From contig JAABSW010000001.1 in NCBI GenBank assembly GCA_011390155.1, forward strand, positions 308,953-372,952: 64,000 nt of DNA, in the 5' to 3' direction. This DNA comes from Clostridiaceae bacterium (lineage in GTDB: Bacteria; Bacillota; Clostridia; Peptostreptococcales; Tindalliaceae). A program made the translations under genes and the position numbers. The notes under the pieces were generated by a model, which saw nothing but the letters and a program-made list of their open reading frames with translations, made no database searches and was not told where the DNA came from. Below are positions 17,057 to 24,886 of this stretch, in pieces. The number at the start of each line of letters is the position of its first letter. Position 1 is the stretch's first letter.

Positions 17057-18268
17057 TTATTTTTTGATTATTTTTGTAATAGAAGGAGACCGCAAGTGAG
17101 CGATGTTGGGTAAAGATCCAACCAGAGGCCGCGCATAGTTTCGGAATGCTTCTGTAACATAATTACCTTTATCATTAATATATTCGTCTGGCATTAATTT
17201 GGTGTAGCGAGCAACTAAATCCAAAGAGGTAAGTTGATAATCGACAGAGTAATCGCCAGTTCTATGAATTGTTACAGAGCCGTCAGCATCATACCATATT
17301 GCAAACTGAGCAGCTTTTTCTCCTACTTCACGGGCTTCGCTTTGATCGACACTGGAGACAGCTAAAGGAAATGAACGCTGTAAATATCCAAAAGTATCGG
17401 ATCGAACACGATTGACCCTTAAATTGTTTTTAACGTAAGAAGCAAGCAAATCGCCTAGACCGCCCCCAGATAAGTTAATATTGCCATGGGCATCCCTTTC
17501 AACCTGTTGAAGCATAGTCGCAGCGATGGGTGTCCCGGAACTATCTGCAATACCTTCTGATACAGCCACTACACATCTTCCGTACTGATCATGAACCTCT
17601 TTCACATCCATTAAAAACTGATCAAGTGAAAAGGCTCTTTCTGGCAAATATATGAGGTGAGGGCCATCGTCATGGTATTTTTTTGCCAAAGCAGATGCAG
17701 CTGTGAGAAATCCAGCATGCCTGCCCATTACCACACCTATGTACACTCCGGGTAAAGCGCGATTATCAAGATCAACACCGGTAAAAGCCTGGGCGACAAA
17801 TTTAGCGGCAGAACCATAACCAGGTGTATGGTCATTCACTAATAGGTCATTATCAATAGTTTTTGGTATATGGATTGCCCTAAATTGATAGTCAGATTTT
17901 TCAGCATAAGCATTAACAATACGAACCGTATCAGCGGAATCGTTGCCTCCAATATAGAAGAAATATCTAATTTCATGAGCTTGAAGCATGTCAAAAATTT
18001 CCAGGCAATATTTTTCATCAGGTTTATCACGTGTTGACCGAAGAGCAGAGGAAGGTGTTTTGGCAATTTGTTCCAGGTTGTGTGTTGTTTCCTGCGTCAA
18101 ATCGATGAAGTTCTCGTTGATAATACCATTAACCCCATTAATAGCCCCGTATACTTTTGTTACCTGGGGAAATTTTCTGGATTCCAATACAGCCCCAACC
18201 ATTGACTGGTTGATCACTGCAGTGGGGCCGCCTCCTTGAGCAACCAAGACTTTACCTGTTAGTTTCAT
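17057..18268 (-). CDS. pfp: 6-phosphofructokinase, pyrophosphate-dependent type
   Basis: Phosphorylates fructose 6-phosphate, reversible if PPi is the donor. The 403-residue protein has the phosphofructokinase motifs GGGPTAVIN, GGNDS (107-111), PKTIDND (135-141) and MGRHAGFL. In ATP-dependent enzymes these sites read GGDGS and PGTIDND; the bulky D at the fourth position of GGNDS and the K of PKTIDND are the accepted marks of the PPi-dependent group. The ATG at 18268 follows GGAGGTG by eight bases. It stands alone. PPi-PFK is common in anaerobic Clostridia that save ATP in glycolysis. Donor choice is inference from these residues. Confidence 0.88.
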   Translation of the reverse strand: MKLTGKVLVAQGGGPTAVINQSMVGAVLESRKFPQVTKVYGAINGVNGIINENFIDLTQETTHNLEQIAKTPSSALRSTRDKPDEKYCLEIFDMLQAHEIRYFFYIGGNDSADTVRIVNAYAEKSDYQFRAIHIPKTIDNDLLVNDHTPGYGSAAKFVAQAFTGVDLDNRALPGVYIGVVMGRHAGFLTAASALAKKYHDDGPHLIYLPERAFSLDQFLMDVKEVHDQYGRCVVAVSEGIADSSGTPIAATMLQQVERDAHGNINLSGGGLGDLLASYVKNNLRVNRVRSDTFGYLQRSFPLAVSSVDQSEAREVGEKAAQFAIWYDADGSVTIHRTGDYSVDYQLTSLDLVARYTKLMPDEYINDKGNYVTEAFRNYARPLVGSLPNIAHLRSPSITKIIKK

Positions 18269-18325
18269 TGTAAGCACCTCCATTTATTCTTCATTTAAGA
18301 TTTACCCATTTTATCCGATAAATAC

Positions 18326-18379
18326 CACCACTAAGACTCCCTCTTCTGGAAGCGGGAGTCTTAGCGGTGATAAATCACC
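18326..18379. repeat. Two overlapping, mutually exclusive hairpins upstream of the PPi-PFK gene
   Basis: Arms 18326-18341 and 18354-18369 pair over 16 bp with one mismatch around a 12-base loop. The 3' arm shares four bases with a second palindrome, GGTGAT-AA-ATCACC (18366-18379), so both cannot form together. It lies between divergent genes, about 60 bases upstream of the PPi-PFK start on the minus strand. It could be leader RNA structure, or a remnant of a mobile element end such as an IS200/IS605 type; neither is proven. Confidence 0.5.
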
Positions 18380-18383
18380 TGTT

Positions 18384-18449
18384 GAATAAACGAAGTATTT
18401 GCCACCAAATGGTACATTGCGCTATCTACTTATGGATGACGCATTCTTG
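18384..18449 (+). repeat. Diverged dispersed repeat, copy 1
   Basis: Aligns without gaps to 30778-30843: about 65% identity over 63 bases and 27 of 35 in the first half, including a shared CCACCAAAT core and TTATGGA. In the frame that continues to the stop at 18528-18530 it encodes an open stretch starting KYLPPNG; copy 2 encodes EYLPPNS in the corresponding frame. No start codon or ribosome binding site supports a gene, so I treat it as a repeat or gene remnant. Confidence 0.45.
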
Positions 18450-18555
18450 TTTCTTATGATTCAGTTACTCTTTGAAATTATTATTTTAAGTGGATTGGAT
18501 ATAGAAAAATATGGTATGATGTTCGAATAACAAATCAGCATAAGGAGTCGATCAT

Positions 18556-19494
18556 GTGAGTAAGCGACATCAATGGCTGCCATACTTGGCGGGACTATGT
18601 TTTTCAATTATATTTGGTTTTTCTTTTATCTTTACAAAACAAGGGCTGGAAGTTTTACAACCATTCCATTTACTTGCATTTCGTTTTGCAGCAGGGGTGA
18701 TATTTTTAAGTATTCTATGGGTATTTGGTTTGGTTAGGATGAAATTTAGAGGAAAAAACATAAAGGCTGTGTTGATACTGTCTTTGTTTCAGCCGGTTAT
18801 TTATTTTGTTTGTGAAATCATCGGTGTTAGCAAGACAACCGCATCGGAAGCAGGGATGATGATTGCATTAATTCCTGTAGTTGTGGCTATTTTATCGACA
18901 ATATTTTTGAAGGAGCCACCAACGTTTCTTCAGTCCATATTCATAGGTTTGTCAGTTTTTGGTGTGTTTTTTATCATGTTTATGACTGGGAGCGTCGCCA
19001 TCGGAGATAACTTTTATGGAATGGTGGTTTTGATGGGTGCAGTTATTTCTGCTGGTGTTTATAATGTACTTTCGAGGAAATCATCAATGCAGTTTAGTTC
19101 AATCGAAATAACATATATGATGATGGGTGTTGGTTTTGTTACATTTGGGACTGTATCCATTGTACAGCATCTCGCTGCAGGGGAAATAAATGCTTATTTT
19201 AAACCGCTGTATACGTATCAAGCCATTATGAGTATTGTTTATCTGGGTTTGGTATCTTCGGTTATAGGTTTTTTTATGATGAATTATATGCTTTCAAAGG
19301 TTGAGGCATCGCGCTCCGCTGTATTTGCTAATTTAGTTACCATCGTTTCCATTATGGCTGGGGTTATTTTATTAGATGATCCTTTTTATTGGTACCATTT
19401 TGTGGGCAGTGTTTTAATTGTCGCTGGTGTTTGGGGTACTAACCATTTCGGATCAAAGATATACAATAAAACAAGGTGGCAAGATCAATATTAG
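18556..19494 (+). CDS. EamA/DMT-family transporter
   Basis: A 312-residue membrane protein with ten predicted helices in two EamA halves, each of five helices (residues about 10-145 and 155-300). The conserved DMT features are GFSFIFTKQGLEVLQPFHLLAFRF at the start and LGLVSSVIGFFMMNYMLSKVEASRSA in the second half. The start is GTG at 18556, eight bases after AAGGAG; the ATG two bases earlier is out of frame and stops at once. Substrate unknown; members move amino acids, metabolites or drugs. It ends with a 4-bp tail overlap with the convergent gene at 19491. Confidence 0.88.
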   Translation: MSKRHQWLPYLAGLCFSIIFGFSFIFTKQGLEVLQPFHLLAFRFAAGVIFLSILWVFGLVRMKFRGKNIKAVLILSLFQPVIYFVCEIIGVSKTTASEAGMMIALIPVVVAILSTIFLKEPPTFLQSIFIGLSVFGVFFIMFMTGSVAIGDNFYGMVVLMGAVISAGVYNVLSRKSSMQFSSIEITYMMMGVGFVTFGTVSIVQHLAAGEINAYFKPLYTYQAIMSIVYLGLVSSVIGFFMMNYMLSKVEASRSAVFANLVTIVSIMAGVILLDDPFYWYHFVGSVLIVAGVWGTNHFGSKIYNKTRWQDQY

Positions 19495-20126
19495 GATTCG
19501 TCAACATATTTTGCATACTTGTTTTTCCAACGAATGGTTTTTTTGTTTTCTGTCAGGTGTTCAGTGGGCTCATTTAAAATTCTTTTTGCTAACTCAAGAT
19601 TCTCGTGTTCTAGTGAAAGAACAACAGCATTTTCTCGGGCAGACCAGTACAAGGGATCTGACCAGAGAGGTGTTGGCGTTCTTTCAAAATAGTTTTTGTA
19701 CATTTTATAAGCAGATTCTAAGTCTTCCAGCTCAAGGAAACAACTTGCCTTGACCAAGTCAAGATAACTCATTGAATTACTTGTGTAGGGAAGCTTATTA
19801 AGATTTTGAATACATTCAGTGTATTTCTTTTTTTTCAAAGCAGTGATGGCATTTCGATAGTTTATTGCGTGTCCATCAGTTTTTAATCGCCATTTTCGCC
19901 GCATATATAAAAGCAGAACACCTATAAAAAAAAGAATAGGCATTTTGAAACTTATAAAAATCAAAAGAATTCCAGCAATTCCCAGAGCTGCCTGGAGTGA
20001 ATAATGGCTGCTTCTAAGATGTGTGGGTGGGCTGGATGAGATGAATTTATTAACAATAGGATTTCCGATGACGGTGAGACCTTTTTTTTGTTTTTGGATA
20101 TTCGTATCTATTTTCGTTTTTGTCAT
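19491..20126 (-). CDS. Membrane protein of unknown function with TPR-like C-terminal region
   Basis: A 211-residue protein not assigned to a family. A soluble N-terminus of about 45 residues is followed by two hydrophobic stretches (ALGIAGILLIFISF and MPILFFIGVLLLYM). The C-terminal 120 residues hold helix pairs with TPR-like spacing (AITALKKKKYTECIQNLNKL, ASCFLELEDLESAYKMYKNYF, ELAKRILNEP). A membrane-tethered protein-interaction role is plausible. The start at 20126 follows GGAGG by seven to eight bases; a farther Met at 20192 overlaps the promoter. Single gene. Confidence 0.65.
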   Translation of the reverse strand: MTKTKIDTNIQKQKKGLTVIGNPIVNKFISSSPPTHLRSSHYSLQAALGIAGILLIFISFKMPILFFIGVLLLYMRRKWRLKTDGHAINYRNAITALKKKKYTECIQNLNKLPYTSNSMSYLDLVKASCFLELEDLESAYKMYKNYFERTPTPLWSDPLYWSARENAVVLSLEHENLELAKRILNEPTEHLTENKKTIRWKNKYAKYVDES

Positions 20127-20163
20127 GTTTTTTCCTCCATTTAATCGATACTGTATGAAATCT

Positions 20164-20192
20164 ATTATAGTGAGAGACTTAATAAAAAGCAA
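20164..20192 (-). promoter_or_regulatory. Promoter of the TPR-like membrane protein gene
   Basis: Minus strand TTGCTT (20192-20187), 17-bp spacer, perfect TATAAT (20169-20164). Leader of roughly 30 bases to the ATG at 20126. Confidence 0.6.
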
Positions 20193-20367
20193 CTAAATGC
20201 TTGACAAAGAATCAATGGAAGTCGAAAAACATACGATATTGATGAAAGGGTAAATGTACCGATACAATAATTGGAATTTAGCATCAATTTATTTACTAGC
20301 ACCGCTTTTACTGATAAAATATAGATGAGAATACGAACACTATCGATACAATTATGGAGGGATACAA

Positions 20368-20883
20368 ATGGATGAAAAAACAAAAGATCTAACCATGACA
20401 GGGTTACTAATTGCGTTGGTGACGGTTGCAACAATGATGATCACCATACCAGTTCCAGCAACCGAGGGTTTTATCCATGCAGGTGACGGAGTCATTTTCT
20501 TTATCGCTGTTTTTTTTGGTCGAAAGAAAGGTGCTCTTGCCGCAGGAATGGGGAGTGCGTTGGCTGATTTATTGTTGGGTTATTCCATGTGGATTCTTCC
20601 AACATTGATCGTAAAAACAATCATGGGTTATCTTGTGGGTTATATTGCCGGGAAAGGAACACGTCCACATATAGGCATTTTAGATATTATTGCTGTGTCT
20701 GTAGGTGCTATATGGATGGCTTCGGGCTATTTAGTAGCAGGTTCTTTCATCAAAGGAAGTCTTTCAGTCGCATTGACAGGTTTGCCTTGGGATCTTGTGC
20801 AGGGTTTTGGAGGAGTTGCACTGTTTATACCTGTCGCGTTAGCAATTGGTAAGACACAATTGTTTAAACAACAAACTCATTAA
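20368..20883 (+). CDS. ECF transporter S component (substrate-binding membrane subunit)
   Basis: A 171-residue protein with about five or six helices. It follows the ECF S-component family related to riboflavin-type S subunits (MTGLLIALVTVATMMITIPVP, then FIHAGDGVIFFIAVFFGRKKGALAAG, then the ADLLLGY and LPTLIVK stretch). S components capture vitamins or their precursors and work with a shared EcfAA'T module, which is not in this window. The substrate cannot be named: no riboswitch precedes it. Ribosome binding site ATGGAGGGA. A hairpin terminator follows. Confidence 0.85.
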   Translation: MDEKTKDLTMTGLLIALVTVATMMITIPVPATEGFIHAGDGVIFFIAVFFGRKKGALAAGMGSALADLLLGYSMWILPTLIVKTIMGYLVGYIAGKGTRPHIGILDIIAVSVGAIWMASGYLVAGSFIKGSLSVALTGLPWDLVQGFGGVALFIPVALAIGKTQLFKQQTH

Positions 20884-20899
20884 TTAAGAATAACTTTTT

Positions 20900-20930
20900 A
20901 CAAATAACCCGGAATTTCCGGGTTATTTGT
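20900..20930 (+). terminator. Terminator after the ECF S-component gene
   Basis: A 14-bp perfect stem ACAAATAACCCGGA / TCCGGGTTATTTGT with a short ATT centre. The following T tract is poor, so strength is uncertain. Confidence 0.65.
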
Positions 20931-21068
20931 ATTCTGGGAGCTAATGGGTGTTGCTATTGTATATGTCGTTGACAGAAATGGCTTCTTTAGATAGTATTGA
21001 TGAGGTAAATATGACAAGATTGAAACACTGGATAAACTGTTAGTTACCCGTGTATTTGAAGGAGACGA

Positions 21069-22676
21069 ATGATGAATAAAAATGATTTTGAAAAAGAAGT
21101 GCAACGCCGAAGAACCTTTGCCATTATATCTCACCCGGACGCCGGTAAAACAACATTAACCGAAAAGCTTCTGTTGTACGGAGGTGCTATTCGCCTAGCA
21201 GGATCTGTAAAATCCCGCCGGGCACAAAAACATGCTGTATCAGATTGGATGGAAATCGAAAAACAAAGAGGAATATCTGTCACTTCTAGTGTACTTCAAT
21301 TTGAATATGATGGATATATGGTTAATTTGCTGGACACACCTGGTCACCAAGACTTTAGCGAAGATACTTATCGAACATTAATGGCTGCAGACAATGCTGT
21401 CATGGTTATTGACTCAGCAAAAGGAGTAGAAGACCAGACTAAGAAATTATTTCAGGTGTGCAGGTTAAGAGGCATACCGATTTTTACATTTATCAATAAA
21501 ATGGACCGAGCAGGTAAGGACCCGTTTGAATTATTGGAAGACATTGAACAGGTACTGGGTATTGACTCGTACCCAATGAACTGGCCTGTTGGTACTGACG
21601 GAAAGTTTAAAGGAGTTTACAACAGGGTTAACAATCAAATGGAAATTTTTGAAGGCGGACACCATGGACAGTCCCAGGTTTCAGCTATAACCGGTGATTT
21701 GTCAAGCGAAGTGTTCACTGATTTGTTGGGTGAAAGTTCCCATGATCAACTAATGCATGAAATCGAATTATTGGATGAAGCGGGAAATCAATTTGATTTG
21801 AAAAGAGTACTAAAAGGTGAGTTGACACCTGTTTTTTTTGGGAGTGCTATGACTAATTTCGGTGTACAACCATTTTTGGAATCATTTCTATCATTAACTC
21901 TGCCACCTGAACCAAGAATAAGCAAAGATGAAGAAATTGCACCAATGCGTGAAGATTTTTCTGCGTTCATATTTAAAATACAGGCTAATATGAACCCCGC
22001 TCACAGAGACCGTATTGCCTTTATGCGAATTTGTTCAGGAAGATTTAACAAAGGTATGACAGCCTTTTTATCAAGAAATAACAAGAAAGTAAAACTGGCG
22101 CAACCACAACAATTTTTTGCCCAGGACCGTTCAACAGTAGAAGTAGCATATCCTGGAGATATCATTGGTATACATGATCCAGGTATTTTTAGAATTGGAG
22201 ACACATTAACGGAAGCAGATTTATCAATAAGTTATGACGACATACCGGTCTTTTCCCCCGAACATTTTGCTAAAATTTCGGCAAAAGACTCAATGAAAAG
22301 AAAGCAATTTATAAAAGGCATTCAACAGTTATCTGAAGAAGGAGCAATACAGGTGTTTCGACCATTAAACAGTGGTATAGAAGAAATAATTGTTGGTGTC
22401 GTCGGTGTATTGCAGTTTGAAGTACTGGAATATCGGTTACTGAATGAGTACAATGTTGAAATTCGCATGCAGCATTTGCCTTTTAGACAAGTGAGATGGA
22501 TTGACATGCCTGGATTCAACCCAGAAAAGTTTCATTTAACAATGGATTCGATTATTGCACTCGATCAGGATGATCGTCCTGTTTTAATGTTTCAAAATGA
22601 ATGGTCACAAGAACGTATTGAAGATAGAAACAAAGGAGTAAATCTACTCACTATAGGTAAGAGGACATACCGATAG
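21069..22676 (+). CDS. prfC: Peptide chain release factor 3
   Basis: Translational GTPase that recycles RF1 and RF2 from the ribosome. The 535-residue protein has the P-loop AIISHPDAGKTTLTEKL, switch region RGISVTSSV, DTPGHQDFSEDTYRTL, and INKMDR. The SHPDAGKTT and GHQDFSEDTYRTL wording separates RF3 from EF-G. Domains II and III follow to the usual length. GAAGGAG lies before a doubled ATG. No partner gene is fused or coupled to it. Confidence 0.95.
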   Translation: MMNKNDFEKEVQRRRTFAIISHPDAGKTTLTEKLLLYGGAIRLAGSVKSRRAQKHAVSDWMEIEKQRGISVTSSVLQFEYDGYMVNLLDTPGHQDFSEDTYRTLMAADNAVMVIDSAKGVEDQTKKLFQVCRLRGIPIFTFINKMDRAGKDPFELLEDIEQVLGIDSYPMNWPVGTDGKFKGVYNRVNNQMEIFEGGHHGQSQVSAITGDLSSEVFTDLLGESSHDQLMHEIELLDEAGNQFDLKRVLKGELTPVFFGSAMTNFGVQPFLESFLSLTLPPEPRISKDEEIAPMREDFSAFIFKIQANMNPAHRDRIAFMRICSGRFNKGMTAFLSRNNKKVKLAQPQQFFAQDRSTVEVAYPGDIIGIHDPGIFRIGDTLTEADLSISYDDIPVFSPEHFAKISAKDSMKRKQFIKGIQQLSEEGAIQVFRPLNSGIEEIIVGVVGVLQFEVLEYRLLNEYNVEIRMQHLPFRQVRWIDMPGFNPEKFHLTMDSIIALDQDDRPVLMFQNEWSQERIEDRNKGVNLLTIGKRTYR

Positions 22677-22727
22677 GGTATTATGTAAATGAGGCATGAT
22701 CGAAGAGCCACTGAAGGATGATGTTAA

Positions 22728-23114
22728 ATGGATAATGAAAAGAATACGATGGTCTGTGTAACGCAGCAAAAAACGTGTGAAAGATTAATAAAAAAAGGAG
22801 CAGGTTTGAGGGATGATGTAGGAGGCAGGTTGCTTGTTATACATGTAACCACAACATCATTACAGGTCTTGGGTAATTACAGTCAGCCAGAAGCTTTAGA
22901 TTATCTATACGAAATTTCCAAGAATGTGGGCGCAGAAATGACTGTCATAAGATCAACAGAAGTGATTAAAACACTGGTGGAATTTTGTCGGGAGAACCAC
23001 ATATCAACACTTGTGCTGGGTGAATCACAAAGACCATCCAAGGAAAACACAATTGTGGATGAATTAAGAAAACGTCTGGGTAGCAGAGTGGAGATCAAAA
23101 TTGTCCCGGTATAG
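22728..23114 (+). CDS. Universal stress protein-like (UspA fold) protein
   Basis: A 128-residue protein with the layout of the Usp-like domain found in KdpD sensors and Usp family proteins: a first strand with MVCVTQQKTCERLIKKGA, a helix with LRDDVGGRLLVIHV, and a late LVEFCRENHISTLVLGESQRP, where an ATP-binding GxSxR-type loop would be. Start ATG 22728 lies behind GAAGGATG. It follows prfC by about 50 bp and may be cotranscribed. The specific role is unknown; ATP binding is an inference. Confidence 0.65.
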   Translation: MDNEKNTMVCVTQQKTCERLIKKGAGLRDDVGGRLLVIHVTTTSLQVLGNYSQPEALDYLYEISKNVGAEMTVIRSTEVIKTLVEFCRENHISTLVLGESQRPSKENTIVDELRKRLGSRVEIKIVPV

Positions 23115-23166
23115 TTAATCTGTGTAATTAAACATACGAAGACTATCCATAAGAAAGTGTTGATAA

Positions 23167-24105
23167 ATGATGAATGTCAATCAGTTATACAATTCATATT
23201 CGAACCACCTGCAGAGCAAGTATGGAGAAAAAGTGTACAAACTGCCAATACATTTGAATTCCGGCTGTCCTAATAGGGATGGTTTACTCGGAACAGGGGG
23301 CTGTGATTTTTGCGCTGAAAATGGTGCGGGTTTCGAATTGTTATCAGCATTGACACCTGTCGAGGAACAAATTACCAGGAATATGAAATATATCGGTAGT
23401 AAATATGGTGCATCCAAGTTTATTGCTTATTTTCAAAATTACAGCAATACTTATATGTCTTTCGATTCATTTAAAACTGCCATGTCGAGTGCCATTCACC
23501 CCGATATTGTCGAGTTTTCCATATCCACCAGACCTGACTGCATCCAGAAAAAGCACCTTGAATACCTTGCAGCCATTAGAAAAGAAACGAACATTCAAAT
23601 TAGCATAGAGTTAGGGTTACAAACGGCAAATTACCACACATTGCGTAAAATTAATCGCGGCCATGGACTAGCCTCGTTTATCGACGCTGTAGTAAAAATT
23701 CACCATTATAATTTTGACGTATGCGCTCACGTAATTGTTAATCTTCCTGGAGACAATGATATAGATGCAATTGAAACAGCAGAAATATTGTCTGCACTGA
23801 AAGTGCAGCAAGTAAAAATGCATGCATTATATATTATGAAGAACACAAAGATGGGCATGGACTATGAGAGAGGCTTATTTACAATTATTTCCCTGGATGA
23901 ATACATTGATAGGGTAATACTTTTTTTAGAGCATATCCATCCTGATATGGTTGTACAACGAATCATAGGTCGAGCGCCTGAAGAGAACAGCTTATTTGTT
24001 AATTGGGGTATGAGTTGGTGGAAAATTAGGGATTTAATCCATAACAAGATGGAGCGGGAACAGAGGCACCAAGGGGATAAATGGTTTTCAGGTTTAAATT
24101 TTTAA
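23167..24105 (+). CDS. TIGR01212-type radical SAM protein (YhcC family)
   Basis: A 312-residue radical SAM protein. The N-terminal cysteine cluster is SGCPNRDGLLGTGGCDFC, which matches the unusual, widely spaced motif of the YhcC/TIGR01212 family rather than CxxxCxxC. Further family marks are SIELGLQTANYHTLRKINRGH and HVIVNLPGDN. It should bind a [4Fe-4S] cluster and cleave SAM; the substrate is unknown, and related proteins modify tRNA or protein. ATG 23167 is followed at once by a second ATG; the ribosome binding site is weak. Nothing in the context explains its job. Confidence 0.88.
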   Translation: MMNVNQLYNSYSNHLQSKYGEKVYKLPIHLNSGCPNRDGLLGTGGCDFCAENGAGFELLSALTPVEEQITRNMKYIGSKYGASKFIAYFQNYSNTYMSFDSFKTAMSSAIHPDIVEFSISTRPDCIQKKHLEYLAAIRKETNIQISIELGLQTANYHTLRKINRGHGLASFIDAVVKIHHYNFDVCAHVIVNLPGDNDIDAIETAEILSALKVQQVKMHALYIMKNTKMGMDYERGLFTIISLDEYIDRVILFLEHIHPDMVVQRIIGRAPEENSLFVNWGMSWWKIRDLIHNKMEREQRHQGDKWFSGLNF

Positions 24106-24251
24106 TGAATTCAAAACAAAAACAATAATAAAAATTCTGAAAAAAGTTAAAATTTATTATTTTGTCAGAAGGACTTTTCAAAAAAGTGTCGAATTCATCT
24201 ATAAGAAATATGTTTTAAATAAGATATTAAAAATCGATGGAGGGATGCCAC

Positions 24252-24671
24252 ATGATAAAATTGATTGTTGGTAAAAAAGGCAGTGGAAAAACAAAAAGAC
24301 TGGTAGAAATGGCGAATGAAGCTGTGAAAAAATCTAAAGGGCACGTTGTTTTTATCGATATGGACAATAGTAAAATGTTTCAAATAGATTATCGGGCAAG
24401 ATTTATGCACTTAAATGAATATCAATTAACAAATGAAATGGAATTTCTTGGGTTTTTATGCGGTGTTGTCGCTTCCAATTACGATATTGAAAATATTTAC
24501 ATTGATGGATTGGTAAAATTGAGTTCTGATGGCCTTGAAAGCCTGGAGCCTTTCTTTGATAGATTAAGCAAAATAGAAATGAAGTATAATATTGGCTTTG
24601 TTTTTGGAATAAGTTGGGACGATCCTGATGTGCCAGAGTATCTTAAACGCTTTCAAGTGGAAAATTTGTAA
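24252..24671 (+). CDS. Small P-loop protein of unknown function
   Basis: A 139-residue protein with a clear Walker A motif, VGKKGSGKTKR, at residues 6-16. The hydrophobic strand VVFIDMD at about 36-42, and NIYIDGL and GFVFGISW later, could serve as Walker B-like strands. No membrane segment. The ATG at 24252 lies six bases after GGAGGGA and is preferred to ATG 24237, which precedes that site. A terminator follows, so it is a single gene. Nucleotide binding is likely; the role is unknown. Confidence 0.7.
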   Translation: MIKLIVGKKGSGKTKRLVEMANEAVKKSKGHVVFIDMDNSKMFQIDYRARFMHLNEYQLTNEMEFLGFLCGVVASNYDIENIYIDGLVKLSSDGLESLEPFFDRLSKIEMKYNIGFVFGISWDDPDVPEYLKRFQVENL

Positions 24672-24703
24672 ATAAATCGATATTGAAACATGATAAATCC
24701 GTC

Positions 24704-24731
24704 GCCTCTTCATTGCAAGAAGAGGCATTTT
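24704..24731 (+). terminator. Terminator after the small P-loop gene
   Basis: Stem GCCTCTTC / GAAGAGGC with a seven-base loop, then ATTTTGTT. Confidence 0.75.
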
Positions 24732-24756
24732 GTTATAGGCACTCTGTGATGATCTA

Positions 24757-24785
24757 TTGTATTCAAACAGTTGATATGATATACT
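24757..24785 (+). promoter_or_regulatory. Promoter of gap
   Basis: TTGTAT (24757-24762), 17-bp spacer, TATACT (24780-24785). The leader of about 95 bases carries the CggR-like element. Confidence 0.55.
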
Positions 24786-24815
24786 TTTTATCAGGTAGTG
24801 TTTTTTTAACTGGAA

Positions 24816-24851
24816 CGGGACACAAAATGCTTTAGAGGGATAAAATAAGTC
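24816..24851 (+). promoter_or_regulatory. CggR-type operator in the gap leader
   Basis: The known CggR operator of Bacillus is CGGGAC-N6-TGTC-N4-CGGGAC-N6-TGTC. Here CGGGAC-N6-TGCT-N4-AGGGAT-N6-AGTC occurs with exactly the same spacings and 15 of 20 defined bases identical. It lies just downstream of the predicted promoter of gap, as the real operator does. The same bases also form an inverted repeat CGGGAC / GTCCCG, which is the alternative reading. No cggR gene is in the window. Confidence 0.5.
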
Positions 24852-24886
24852 CCGAGACATCTAATTCATTGAAAAGGAGGATTTTA

